Source: Duganella sp. sic0402 | Lineage (GTDB): Bacteria > Pseudomonadota > Gammaproteobacteria > Burkholderiales > Burkholderiaceae_D | Direction of reading: 5' to 3' | DNA: 64,000 nucleotides | Assembly (NCBI RefSeq): GCF_019219065.1 | Contig: NZ_JAHUWK010000006.1 | Span: forward strand, 248,001-312,000 | In this document: positions 8,175 through 16,932 of the stretch, one piece after another | How the letters are laid out: the number at the start of each line of letters is the position of its first letter | Numbering within the stretch: position 1 is the first letter of the stretch | Program-made: the position numbers and the translations under genes | The notes under the pieces: generated by a model | Databases searched by the model: none | Seen by the model: only the letters and a program-made list of their open reading frames with translations | What the model was told of the DNA's origin: nothing

Positions 8175-9584
8175 TTAAGAATCCAATGCTTTGTCGAGTA
8201 ATGCTGCGAGCGCATCCAAGCCACGGTCGATGCCGTCGGCGGCTAGGCGGCGGTGGTTCTGCTTCAATTTCTCATATCGCTCGGCGTCAGCGCCAGCGTA
8301 TCGGCGACCAGACAGTGCTTCCGAAATTTCGCTGGAAACTCCTGCGTCACCTAGCGTAACTTTGAAGGTGTGCCGCATCGAGTGAAAGTAGGCAAGGCGC
8401 TCGCAATCGAATCCTTGGCGAGCGGCAACCGCTTTAAGCTCCCGACCACCCCATTCGCTGACGTTGTGGCTCCACTTGACGATTTGGCCGAGTTCGGACG
8501 TGACTTCACGGGGCTCCCACTCTTTTTGGAAGGGGCGCTGGAAGCCTGTTTGTTGCTGACTGTGCAGGAATTCGACGAAGCCGTGCTTGATCAGCGACGC
8601 GTGTATCGGCGCGTGCCGCCAACTCGACACCTTTTTCATCGACTTCCGCACCACGCCGTCTGGGTCGGGGCGACCGTCGAAAACCAGATACCAAACGCCA
8701 GCCTCCGCGTCGTTGACAAGGTCAGTTTTCAAATGAATTTGGCAAAGCTCCTCTATCCGACAGCCAAGGAAAGCTGGGGCAACCGAGGCCCAGAATTGTG
8801 CGGGTTCCTCAGCCGATATTGTTTGGCATTTTCGAATAGCATCCCAAGTTGTTCCAGGGTAAACGCGTCGCGGTCATCAGATTCTGGCGAGTCCCTTTTC
8901 GGCGCTAGCGTTTTTGTCGTGAGCGCTGGCAGGCCCGCTTCCCGGACCCGAAACCAATTCAGGACTGTCGCGACGGTGGTCATATAGTGACCCTGCGATG
9001 TGATGTTCGGCACAGTGGCCGACACGTGATCACAGTAGGCTACGAAGTCCGCCTGGTCGATCTCCAGCGCACACTTCGAGTCGCCAAAAAACTTCCTCGC
9101 GTGATCGAGTTTACTGCGATAGGTCGCCTTGGTTTGAGCCTTGGTCTGGGACTTGCTGAAATATTCGGGTATGGCGTCGCTGAAGGGCTTTTGGGCGGCG
9201 GGGGCGATGTCCAATACTACTGTGCCCGCGTTTGCCCGCCAGTGCCGTTCTAATCGCGGAATTGACTGCGCCTTCTTCGTGCGGCTCGGCCTTAACGTAA
9301 AGCGACGACGGCAACCCAAGCTCGTTGAAGTCGAGCTTCATTTCGTAGTTGAAGGTGAAGCCGTCGGAGTCGTTTGAATTTGTTGCCATTGCTATACGTT
9401 GGAAAATTGAGTCGGTTTGAGCGGCAAGCGCCCGTCCTCGAACGACTGCCAAGCGGCGGTCGCTCGTTTCTAGCGATTGCACAAACACTTGCCGACCAAT
9501 GGCGTGCCGAGCCGCTTCGGGAATGCGTCGCCGAAAATAATAGATGGTTCCGTGCCGCGATTTTATTAGGAATTTACCTGCCAT
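8175..9584 (-). pseudogene. Tyrosine-recombinase integrase of the island, disrupted by two frameshifts
   Basis: Three minus-strand frames together make one integrase. The N-terminus (start ATG 9582-9584, MAGKFLIKSRHGTIYYFRRR) has the short-arm domain seen in DUF6538-type integrases. Near 9240 the frame changes into a SAM-like core-binding domain (PFSDAIPEYFSKSQTKAQTK and KFFGDSKCALEID). Near 8820 it changes again into the catalytic domain. That part keeps the Arg in CRIEEL, the HxxR box HSMRH and a late Tyr in AERYEK. Every catalytic residue is still readable but no single frame joins them. The gene lies next to the tRNA-Met gene, as expected for the enzyme that inserted the island. Confidence 0.75.
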
Positions 9585-9626
9585 GTGTGGCACCCTTGTG
9601 CAACACCACGCGAGTAGAGCGGACAT

Positions 9627-9661
9627 GAAAAAGCCGCTGAACCTTTCGGATCAACGGCTTA
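9627..9661 (-). terminator. Intrinsic terminator downstream of tRNA-Met
   Basis: On the minus strand AAGCCGTTGATCC, a GAAA tetraloop and GGTTCAGCGGCTT form a roughly 12-bp stem followed by five T. It lies between the tRNA 3' end and the integrase start, so it should end tRNA transcription and insulate the integrase. It probably came with the island, replacing the original terminator now at 5362-5399. Confidence 0.75.
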
Positions 9662-9667
9662 TCGAAT

Positions 9668-9685
9668 TCTTGGTGGTGATAGGTG
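9668..9685. repeat. tRNA-proximal attachment-site repeat
   Basis: Identical to 5404-5421. This copy forms the CCA end and 3' acceptor strand of tRNA-Met (minus strand), so insertion restored a functional tRNA. Confidence 0.85.
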
Positions 9686-9747
9686 GACTTGAACCACCGA
9701 CCCCAGCATTATGAATGCTGTGCTCTAACCAACTGAGCTATATCACC
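9671..9747 (-). tRNA. tRNA-Met (anticodon CAT, elongator type)
   Basis: On the minus strand the 77-base sequence folds into a full cloverleaf: acceptor GGTGATA/TATCACC with discriminator A and encoded CCA, D-arm GCTC/GAGC, anticodon stem CAGCA/TGCTG with loop TTCATAA, and T-arm GGTGG/CCACC with TTCAAGT. The GGGGTC variable loop resembles elongator tRNA-Met rather than the lysidine-modified tRNA-Ile. Its 3' end is the integration target of the neighbouring island. Confidence 0.92.
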
Positions 9748-9880
9748 TGCAACGCGAAGCATTATCGGGGATGGGCCTCTGACTGTCAAGGCTGACCCCA
9801 AATTTTTTTGAAAAAAGTGACGTCTGGCGTGTCGCGGCCGTCAAAACATTGGCATATTGGTATTTTCTAACGGAGGCAAT

Positions 9881-10285
9881 ATGGCGACCAATATTTTCGT
9901 GAACCTGCCGGTGCGCGATCTGCAGAAGTCGATCCAGTTCTTTACCCACCTCGGCTACAGCTTCAATCAGCATTACACCGATGAGTCCGCCACCTGCATG
10001 ATCGTGGCCGAGAATATTTTCGTGATGTTGCTGACCGAAGCCCGTTTCAAGGAGTTTACGCCAAAGCCAGTCAGCGACGCGCGCACTTCAACCGAGGTGC
10101 TGCTGTGCTTGCAGGTGGCCTCGCGCGAGGCGGTGACGTCGCTGGTCAACAAGGCGATTGAAGCTGGCGGCAGTGCGTACAAGGAGCCACAGGACCACGG
10201 CTTTATGTACGGTCACGGCTATCAGGACCTGGACGGCCACTTGTGGGAGCTGGTCTACATGAGCGGCGAGCCGCCCAAGAGTTAG
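9881..10285 (+). CDS. VOC-family (glyoxalase/bleomycin-resistance fold) protein
   Basis: The 134-residue product starts at the ATG at 9881 behind CGGAGG. It has the paired beta-alpha-beta-beta-beta layout of the vicinal oxygen chelate superfamily: [22 protein letters not shown] at the start and [15 protein letters not shown] at the end, with a conserved late Glu. Members include dioxygenases, glyoxalases and antibiotic-binding proteins; which this is cannot be told. Its last bases overlap the 3' end of the convergent miaA gene (10282-10285). Confidence 0.8.
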   Translation: MATNIFVNLPVRDLQKSIQFFTHLGYSFNQHYTDESATCMIVAENIFVMLLTEARFKEFTPKPVSDARTSTEVLLCLQVASREAVTSLVNKAIEAGGSAYKEPQDHGFMYGHGYQDLDGHLWELVYMSGEPPKS

Positions 10286-11229
10286 CCCAGCCGTTCGGCG
10301 ATCTGCGCCAGCATGATGGGCGCCGGATCGGCGCCTAGGCAATCGATCACCACCCGCTCCGGCATCGACCGCAGCCAGGTTAGCTGCCGCTTGGCCAGCT
10401 GGCGTGTGGCGATGATGCCGGTCTCGCGCATGGTTGAATAATCAATCGTGCCATCCAGATATTCCCACGCCTGGCGATAGCCGACGCAGCGTATCGACGG
10501 CAGCCCCGGATGCAGGTCGCCGCGCCGCCGCAGCGCTTCCACTTCGGTAATCAGATTACCGTGCGGGCTTTCTTCCAGCATGATGTCGAAACGACGTGCG
10601 ATGCGCTGGTGCAGCACCGCGCGGTCGGACGGCTCCAGCGCAAACGACAGCAAATCAAACGGCAGCTCGGTCTTGTCGCGCAAGGCCAGCAGCTCGGACA
10701 TCGCCTTGCCGCTCAGCGTGTAAATCTCCAGCGCACGCTGGATGCGTTGCGAATCGGCCGGCGCCAGCCGCGCAGCCGTTTCCGGATCGATGGCGGCCAG
10801 GCGTGCGTGCATCGCCGGCCAGCCGAGGCGCGCCGCTTCCTCATCCAGCGCGGCGCGCACGGCGGGATCGGCGCCAGGCAGATCATCCAGTCCATCGGCC
10901 AGCCCTTTGAAGTACAGCATGGTGCCGCCGACCAGCAGCGGCAGCTTGCCGCGCGCGCTGATCTCGTCCACCAGCCGGAGCGTGTCTTTCCTGAACTGCG
11001 CCACCGAGTAAGAGTCCAACGGGTCGATGATGTCGATCAGGTGATGCGGCACGGCCGCCAGTTCTTGCTTGCTGGGCTTGGCGGTGCCGATGTCCATGCC
11101 GCGATACACCAGCGCCGAATCGACAGAGATAATTTCAGACTGAATGCGTGCGGCGATCGCCAATGCGGAGGCGGTTTTGCCCGACGCCGTCGGGCCCATG
11201 ATGGCGACGGCCAGTGGTTTGCTGCCCAT
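10282..11229 (-). CDS. miaA: tRNA dimethylallyltransferase
   Basis: The 315-residue enzyme transfers a dimethylallyl group to A37 of tRNAs that read UNN codons. The ATG at 11227-11229 gives [20 protein letters not shown] with the Walker A P-loop (GPTASGKT). Further signatures are the [16 protein letters not shown] motif, [12 protein letters not shown] and the C-terminal [11 protein letters not shown] and [12 protein letters not shown] blocks. Length is normal. It follows mutL on the same strand with a 2-base gap, the mutL-miaA order found in many proteobacteria, so the two are co-transcribed. Confidence 0.96.
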   Translation of the reverse strand: MGSKPLAVAIMGPTASGKTASALAIAARIQSEIISVDSALVYRGMDIGTAKPSKQELAAVPHHLIDIIDPLDSYSVAQFRKDTLRLVDEISARGKLPLLVGGTMLYFKGLADGLDDLPGADPAVRAALDEEAARLGWPAMHARLAAIDPETAARLAPADSQRIQRALEIYTLSGKAMSELLALRDKTELPFDLLSFALEPSDRAVLHQRIARRFDIMLEESPHGNLITEVEALRRRGDLHPGLPSIRCVGYRQAWEYLDGTIDYSTMRETGIIATRQLAKRQLTWLRSMPERVVIDCLGADPAPIMLAQIAERLG

Positions 11230-11231
11230 GT

Positions 11232-13193
11232 TTATTGACCGCGCAGGAAAAGCTTGTCGAGCGCGCCGATTTCCACCTGCACCCAGGTCGGGCGGCCGTG
11301 GTTGCACTGGTCCGCGCGTTCGGTGACTTCCATCTGCCGCAGCAGCGCGTTCATCTCCTGTACCGACAGGATGCGGTTGGCGCGCACCGCCGTGTGGCAG
11401 GCGAGGGTGCCCAGCAGTTCGTTCTGGCGTTCGATCAGCACGCGCGAACCGCCGAATTCACGCACGTCGCGCAGCACATCGCGCGCCAGCGTTTGCGCGT
11501 CGGCGTTCTTCAGTAGCACCGGCACCGAGCGCACCGCCAGCGTGCTGGGCGACAGCACGGCGATGTCGAAGCCCAGCGTCTGCAAGGTCTCCTGGTGTTC
11601 TTCGGCGGTGCCGACTTCCACCGCGTCCGCGTAGAAGGTGATCGGGATTAGCAGCGGCTGTACCTGCATTTCCTCGCCGGCGACGCGGCTGTCCAGCGCA
11701 TTTTTCAGCTGCTCGTACAGGATGCGTTCATGCGCCGCATGCATATCGACCAGCACCAGGCCCTTGGCGTTTTGCGCCAGCACGTAGATGCCGTGCAGCT
11801 GCGCCAGCGCGAAGCCGAGTGGGAATTCTTCCTGCGCCATGGCGGAGGAGGAGACGGTAAACGAGCTGGCTTGCGGCAGCGTCATGTCGGACTCGCTGCG
11901 CGCAGTGGCAGTAGCAGCGGGGCGGTCGCTGTCGCGGAACATGGCGCCGTAGTTCTCCATGCTTTGCGCCACACCGCCCTGATCCGCGCCGAAACGCGGC
12001 GTCACGTAAGCGCTGCTGCTGGCGGAAGCATCCGCACTGCGCGCGCCGAACGGCGAAGGCGAAAAGGTCGGTGCATAGTCCGGCGCCAGCAAGGGACCGA
12101 ACGAGGTCTGTTCGCCGCGCCAGGCTGGCGTGGCGTTCAAGCTGTCGGCAGCGGGCAGCGGCGATGGCACGCTGCCGTGCGCCGTGGCCGAGGTTTGCGC
12201 CAGCGCGCGCTGCACTGCGTGGAATACGCACTGGTGCACGGCGCGGCCGTCGCGGAAGCGCACTTCGATTTTCGATGGGTGGACGTTGACGTCCACCAGC
12301 GCCGGGTCCATGTCCAGCGACAGCACATACGACGGGAAGCGGTCGCCGTGCAGCACGTCCTGGTAGGCGGCTTTCACTGCATGCACCAGCACCTTGTCGC
12401 GCACGAAGCGGCCATTCACGTAGAAGAACTGGCCGTCGGCGCGCGCCTTGGAGGCGGTTGGCAGGCCGATGTAGCCGTGCAGGCGCAGCGGGCCGATGGT
12501 TTCATCCACCGGCAGGCGCGCCTCGGCAAAGCCGTCGCCGAGGATCTGCGCACTGCGGCGCGCGATTTCGCTGGTGTTCCAGTGATCGACGGTGCGGCCG
12601 TTGTGGGTCAGCGAGAACGATACATCCGGCCGCGCCAGCGCGATGCGGCGCACGACTTCGGCGCAGTGGCCAAATTCGGTCTGCTCGGACTTGAGGAATT
12701 TGCGCCGCGCCGGCGTGTTGTAGTACAGGTCCTTGACGTCGATGGTGGTGCCCAGCGCGCCGGAAGAGGGGGTCGGCGTCGCATTATGCGAGCCTTCGAT
12801 TTCCCACGCGTGTGCGGCGTCGGCGGTGCGCGAGGTGATGCTCACCTGCGCCACCGAGGCGATCGACGCCAGCGCCTCGCCACGGAAGCCCAGCGTGCCG
12901 ACGTTCTCCAGATCGTCCAGCGAGCTGATTTTGGAGGTGGCGTGGCGCGCCAGCGCCAGCGGCATCTGCTCGTGCGGGATGCCGCGGCCATTGTCGGTGA
13001 TGCAAATGCGTTTGACGCCGCCTTCCTCCAGCCGCACGGTGATCTGCGTGGAACCGGCGTCCAGCGCGTTCTCCAGCAGTTCCTTGACCACCGCCGACGG
13101 CCGCTCCACCACCTCGCCGGCGGCGATCTGGGAAATCAGCTGGTCAGGCAGGGCCTGGATGGGGCGTGGCGGGCGGAGGTCAGGGGCGTTCAT
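11232..13193 (-). CDS. mutL: DNA mismatch repair protein
   Basis: The 653-residue protein couples MutS mismatch recognition to strand-directed excision. The N-terminal GHKL ATPase is clear: [20 protein letters not shown] with the Mg-binding Glu/Asn, ITDNGRGI and a [12 protein letters not shown] lid. A transducer domain, a long low-complexity Ser/Ala-rich linker (about 340-450) and a C-terminal dimerisation domain follow. The C-terminus shows no endonuclease motif (DQHAxxER is here DMHAAHERI), the situation in bacteria with a MutH-like pathway. I took the ATG at 13191-13193; the GTG just before it is an alternative. It heads the mutL-miaA operon. Confidence 0.95.
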   Translation of the reverse strand: MNAPDLRPPRPIQALPDQLISQIAAGEVVERPSAVVKELLENALDAGSTQITVRLEEGGVKRICITDNGRGIPHEQMPLALARHATSKISSLDDLENVGTLGFRGEALASIASVAQVSITSRTADAAHAWEIEGSHNATPTPSSGALGTTIDVKDLYYNTPARRKFLKSEQTEFGHCAEVVRRIALARPDVSFSLTHNGRTVDHWNTSEIARRSAQILGDGFAEARLPVDETIGPLRLHGYIGLPTASKARADGQFFYVNGRFVRDKVLVHAVKAAYQDVLHGDRFPSYVLSLDMDPALVDVNVHPSKIEVRFRDGRAVHQCVFHAVQRALAQTSATAHGSVPSPLPAADSLNATPAWRGEQTSFGPLLAPDYAPTFSPSPFGARSADASASSSAYVTPRFGADQGGVAQSMENYGAMFRDSDRPAATATARSESDMTLPQASSFTVSSSAMAQEEFPLGFALAQLHGIYVLAQNAKGLVLVDMHAAHERILYEQLKNALDSRVAGEEMQVQPLLIPITFYADAVEVGTAEEHQETLQTLGFDIAVLSPSTLAVRSVPVLLKNADAQTLARDVLRDVREFGGSRVLIERQNELLGTLACHTAVRANRILSVQEMNALLRQMEVTERADQCNHGRPTWVQVEIGALDKLFLRGQ

Positions 13194-13200
13194 CACGGGA

Positions 13201-14124
13201 TTATAACTTGCCGCGTTCCCGCACCGGCAGCATGGCGTTGCACAGTTCCAGGTAATTGGCCGCGAATTTGCTCCATGGGCCGCCGCGATTGCGCTGCGCT
13301 TCCAGCACTTGCTGGTAGATCGGCGCCTCGCTGCGCATCACTTCATAGTGGCTGCGCTCCGCTTCCGGTACGTCCGCCTCCAGGCGCACCGAGACGATCG
13401 GCATGCGCGCTTCGTTCGCGCCGTAGAAGCCCAGGGTCTCGCTGCCGCGCGGCAGGGTGGTCAGCAGCGGCATGCCGGACAGCACGCGGCCAACTACGGT
13501 GATGTTGCGGTCCAGCTGGCGCGGCGCGTGGCCGGTCACCGCATACAGTTCGACGCCGCTGCCGCTGTCGGTCTCATTGCCGCGTGCCACGCCCACCGCG
13601 CTGTAGCAGTGCGTCAGCCAGGTGGTCCTGGCCTGCGGGTCGCGGCCGACCGGGAAGCCGTTGGAGTGGCCAATTTGCGGGGCATAGCCGTCGGCGTCCT
13701 TCTGCTGCACGAAATGTTTATCGTTCGACATCGGTACTGTGAATTCGCCGGTCACCTTGGCTTTGGCCGTGCCCAGCGACTTGGGCTTGTCAGTCTCGCC
13801 ATTCGGATCGCCCCACTGCGCCACATAGTTTTCCTGCGAGCGGTTGATCGACAGGCCATCAAAATAATGTTCTTTCACCAGCGTCTTGATGTTGGCGATG
13901 TTCTGCGGCGCGAAGTCCGGCGCCAGCTCGATCACCACGCGGCCGGTCGGCAGGTCCAGGTACAGCGTGTTGGCAGGATCGGTCGGGCGCCAGTCGGATG
14001 GCTTGGAGGTTTTGATCACCTCGCTGGCGCTAGGGCGCACCGGCAGCTCTGCCGCGTGCGCGACTTGCAGGCCAAATGCCAGAACAGGCAGGGATAAAAC
14101 GCGGAAAGTACGTGACAAAGCCAT
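13201..14124 (-). CDS. Periplasmic cyclophilin-type peptidyl-prolyl isomerase
   Basis: The 307-residue product has a signal peptide (cut near AHAAEL) and a cyclophilin core: [47 protein letters not shown] and a late [20 protein letters not shown]. Several canonical cyclophilin catalytic positions are altered ([12 protein letters not shown] in place of FHRVIPGFMIQ), so activity may be reduced. It has an unusually long insertion between strands and a C-terminal extension, both seen in related proteins of this family. It should help fold exported proteins. It is co-directional with mutL, 7 bases upstream of it. Confidence 0.82.
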   Translation of the reverse strand: MALSRTFRVLSLPVLAFGLQVAHAAELPVRPSASEVIKTSKPSDWRPTDPANTLYLDLPTGRVVIELAPDFAPQNIANIKTLVKEHYFDGLSINRSQENYVAQWGDPNGETDKPKSLGTAKAKVTGEFTVPMSNDKHFVQQKDADGYAPQIGHSNGFPVGRDPQARTTWLTHCYSAVGVARGNETDSGSGVELYAVTGHAPRQLDRNITVVGRVLSGMPLLTTLPRGSETLGFYGANEARMPIVSVRLEADVPEAERSHYEVMRSEAPIYQQVLEAQRNRGGPWSKFAANYLELCNAMLPVRERGKL

Positions 14125-14269
14125 CCAGATCTCCTTGGTTGAGCGAACCCGCTTGCTGCGGGACCAGTGCCGATTGTAAACTGGATATTAATCGTCAGGA
14201 AAGCGCTCTGCCAAGCCCATGTGGCCTTTGGGTGGTGTATGATTCCGGCGCTTACTTTATGGGAAGAAT

Positions 14270-14914
14270 ATGGATTTTATGCAATTTTTTGACATGATTC
14301 TTCATGTCGATAGAACCCTGGATGTGCTGATCCAGCAATACGGGACGCTGATCTACGTGGTGCTGTTTGCCATTATCTTCGCAGAGACCGGCCTGGTGGT
14401 CCTGTTCTTCTTCCCTGGCGATACCCTGTTGTTCATTGCTGGCGCGCTGTGCGCAGTCGGCGAAATGAATCTGCCGCTGTTGATGTTCCTGCTGACCACC
14501 GCCGCCATCACCGGCAACACCTGTAATTACTGGATAGGCGAGAAGGTCGGCCAGCGCATGTTCACCCACGATTACCGCTGGCTGAACAAAGATGCACTGA
14601 AAAAGACCCATGAATTCTTCGAAAAGCACGGCGGCAAGACCATCGTGCTGGCGCGCTTCGTGCCGGTGGTGCGTACCTTCGCGCCGTTCGTGGCCGGCGT
14701 GTCGGACATGACGTTTGCCCGCTTCCAGCTGTATAACTTCGCTGGCGCCATCCTGTGGGTGGTGCTGCTGACCATGGCCGGCTACTTCTTCGGCAACATC
14801 CCTATCGTGCGCGAGCACCTGACCGAAATCGTGCTGGTCGGCGTGGGCCTGGCGATTGTGCCGATGATTATCGGCGGCCTGTATAAACTAACCCGCCGCC
14901 TGCAAAGCCGCTGA
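14270..14914 (+). CDS. DedA-family inner-membrane protein
   Basis: The 214-residue product has several hydrophobic helices and the DedA/SNARE-associated signature: an early E in FAETGLVVLFFFPGDTLLF, GNTCNYWIGEKVG, then KHGGKTIVLARFVPVVRTFAPFVAGVSDM, which contains the conserved membrane-embedded Arg and Pro. DedA proteins are thought to move undecaprenyl phosphate or phospholipids across the inner membrane. A GGGAAG ribosome site precedes the ATG. A GC-rich hairpin (14932-14950) downstream may act as a weak terminator. Confidence 0.93.
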   Translation: MDFMQFFDMILHVDRTLDVLIQQYGTLIYVVLFAIIFAETGLVVLFFFPGDTLLFIAGALCAVGEMNLPLLMFLLTTAAITGNTCNYWIGEKVGQRMFTHDYRWLNKDALKKTHEFFEKHGGKTIVLARFVPVVRTFAPFVAGVSDMTFARFQLYNFAGAILWVVLLTMAGYFFGNIPIVREHLTEIVLVGVGLAIVPMIIGGLYKLTRRLQSR

Positions 14915-15052
14915 AACCCGCATCAAGTCATGCTGCGCGGCCGCCGCAGCGTGACGTTTTGCTACTTTTCTCCAGCGACTGTCCTGCCTTACCCTCAAGT
15001 TTTGCCCAAATGCATCCGTATACCAGAGTGTAATGTCACTTCTGGATAGCCC

Positions 15053-16081
15053 ATGCGTACCCTCCTCACCCTGTTGGCCTGCTGCTGCGTCGTTTCCGCA
15101 GCCGTTAGCGCTGAAAAAGATCCGCTGATTTCGCCATCGACGAAAACCGCGCTTCCAGGTGGTGCGAGCGGTAGCTCGGGCTCGTCCGCGTCCGCTGCAT
15201 CGGCTTCCTCGTCTTCCAGCGCACCTGCGCGCAAGCTGAGCAAGCGCGAAGAAGAGCAGCAGGCCGAGGCCGACCTGTCGGCACGCATTCAGGAGCGCCT
15301 GGCCGCCATGCGCGCCAATCAGCAGGCGCGCGTCGCCGCTGCCGCCAAGGCCAAGAAAGCAGCGGAAGCCAAGGCGGCCGCAGTCGCCGCTGCGCCCAAG
15401 GTGTACAGCAATGTCTGGTCATACGAGGGCGAGGCTGGCCCGGCCAACTGGGGCAAGATCAATCCTGCCTGGGCCAAGTGCGGCAATGGCAACCGCCAGT
15501 CGCCGATCGATATCCGCGACGGCATGAAGGTGGATCTGGAGCAGATCACCTTTGACTATCACCCGTCGTCATTCAATGTGACCGACAACGGCCATACCGT
15601 GCAGGTCATGGTCGGCAATGGCAATTTCATCACGGTTGGCAACCGCACTTATGAGCTGATCCAGTTCCACTTCCATCGTCCGTCCGAGGAGCGCATCAAC
15701 GGCAAGGGCTTCGAGATGGTGATGCACCTGGTGCACAAGGACGGCGAGGGCCGCATTGCCATGCTGGCGCTGCTGCTGGAACGTGGCAAGCAGCAGCCGG
15801 TGATACAGACGGTGTGGAATAATCTGCCGCTGGAAAAATTCGATACGGCTGCACCGTCGATCACGCTGGATCCGATGGACCTGATACCGGCGCGGCGCGA
15901 CTACTACACCTTCATGGGTTCGATGTCGACGCCGCCATGCCAGGAAGGCGTGCTGTGGCTGGTGATGAAGGAGCCGGTGCAGGCATCCCCGGCGCAGATG
16001 GCGCTGTTCAGCCGCCTGTATCCGCTGAACGCGCGCCCGACGCAGCCGAGCAACGGCCGCATCATCAAGGAATCGCAGTAA
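15053..16081 (+). CDS. Alpha-class carbonic anhydrase, periplasmic, with a long N-terminal extension
   Basis: The 342-residue product has a signal peptide, then a serine-rich stretch (about 36-60), an alanine/lysine-rich coiled-coil-like segment (about 65-115) and an alpha-carbonic anhydrase domain from about 120. Catalytic features are present: W-SYEG start, GNRQSPIDI, the zinc ligands in QFHFHRPSEE and the third His in MVMHLVHKD, and the STPPCQEGVLW block. The enzyme interconverts CO2 and bicarbonate in the periplasm. The roughly 100-residue linker is unusual and might tether the domain to the wall or membrane. Confidence 0.9.
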   Translation: MRTLLTLLACCCVVSAAVSAEKDPLISPSTKTALPGGASGSSGSSASAASASSSSSAPARKLSKREEEQQAEADLSARIQERLAAMRANQQARVAAAAKAKKAAEAKAAAVAAAPKVYSNVWSYEGEAGPANWGKINPAWAKCGNGNRQSPIDIRDGMKVDLEQITFDYHPSSFNVTDNGHTVQVMVGNGNFITVGNRTYELIQFHFHRPSEERINGKGFEMVMHLVHKDGEGRIAMLALLLERGKQQPVIQTVWNNLPLEKFDTAAPSITLDPMDLIPARRDYYTFMGSMSTPPCQEGVLWLVMKEPVQASPAQMALFSRLYPLNARPTQPSNGRIIKESQ

Positions 16082-16921
16082 TTACACTGTGATGCGGTGC
16101 TTGCCGGTCCAGGTGGCGCCGGCCGCCAGCGGCTGCTGGTAGATGCGCGCCGGCTCGATGCAGATGAAGCGCTGATATTCCTCATCGGCCAGGTCGACCA
16201 GGGCTTGCGCATCTTCCTGGCCCGGATTCCACACCACCCATTGTTCAAAGCCGGTCTGCTCCAGACGCAGTGTGGCGTCGGCCGTGTTCAGCGTCACGCC
16301 CGGCGTGGCGTCGTACATGCGATCGTGCTTCTCGGTGAAATGCAGCGCCGGCGTATCCTGCACGCGGGTGTTGTTGTGATGGTCAAGGAAGGATTGGTTT
16401 TGCAGGCCGCTGATGCTGGTCGCGTCCAGCTGGCCGACATCGTAGTAAGTGTGCAGCGCCACGCCAAATGGATAAGCCTCCGCCCCCGGATTGTGGGCGC
16501 GGAAGTCCATCTCCAGCGCATCGCCTTGCAGCGTGAAGCGCAGGGTCAGGGCGAAATCATGCGGCCACGCCTGCGCGTGTTCAGCCGAGATGTCGCCGGG
16601 CGCCAGGCTGAATTCGAGGAAAGAGCTGCCGCCGTCGCCGCCCTGGCCGGTCAGGCGCCAGTTGCTGACGCGCGCGAAGCCGTGACGCAGGCCGGGGCCA
16701 CGCACATTAAACTGCGGGAAGATGACCGGCACGCCGCCGCGTATCGCCTTGCTGCCGTCCAGCGGCGTTTGCGCGCTGACGAACAGGCGCTGCTTGCCAT
16801 CGGCGGTCTTCCACGACAGCAGATGCGCACCAAACAGCGACACGATCGCCTGCGCGCCATCGGCGGCGGTGAGTTGTACTGCCGGCAGCGCGCCGTATTC
16901 GGTCATCTTCACTACAGCCAT
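16082..16921 (-). CDS. D-hexose-6-phosphate mutarotase
   Basis: The 279-residue product belongs to the aldose-1-epimerase-like YeaD group: FGAHLLSWKTADGKQRLFVS, IRGGVPVIFPQF, RHGFAR(V) with the catalytic His, HTYYDV with the second His, and a late CIEPARI carrying the catalytic Glu. It equilibrates alpha and beta anomers of glucose-6-phosphate or similar sugars. Its end abuts the convergent carbonic anhydrase gene. It lies downstream of amiC on the same strand. Confidence 0.9.
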   Translation of the reverse strand: MAVVKMTEYGALPAVQLTAADGAQAIVSLFGAHLLSWKTADGKQRLFVSAQTPLDGSKAIRGGVPVIFPQFNVRGPGLRHGFARVSNWRLTGQGGDGGSSFLEFSLAPGDISAEHAQAWPHDFALTLRFTLQGDALEMDFRAHNPGAEAYPFGVALHTYYDVGQLDATSISGLQNQSFLDHHNNTRVQDTPALHFTEKHDRMYDATPGVTLNTADATLRLEQTGFEQWVVWNPGQEDAQALVDLADEEYQRFICIEPARIYQQPLAAGATWTGKHRITV

Positions 16922-16932
16922 GGATCTCTCTT

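Larger units (their letters stand above)
5404..9685. mobile_element. Small genomic island integrated at tRNA-Met (DUF4145/CHAT cargo)
   Basis: The island is bounded by 18-bp direct repeats and has a tyrosine-recombinase gene next to the intact tRNA, the standard layout of a tRNA-targeting integrative element. It is about 4.26 kb. Its central genes (5676-7982) are visibly AT-richer, with codon use unlike the GC-rich neighbours, as expected for acquired DNA. Cargo is a divergent DUF4145/CHAT gene pair and a short reading frame behind the CHAT gene. The integrase carries two frameshifts, so the element is probably fixed in place. No conjugation, replication or phage structural gene is present. 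Confidence 0.8.

Noticed and set aside
11730..13502. 590-codon plus-strand frame opposite mutL
   Set aside because: Shadow of mutL and the cyclophilin gene; no start signal and composition typical of antisense GC-rich frames.
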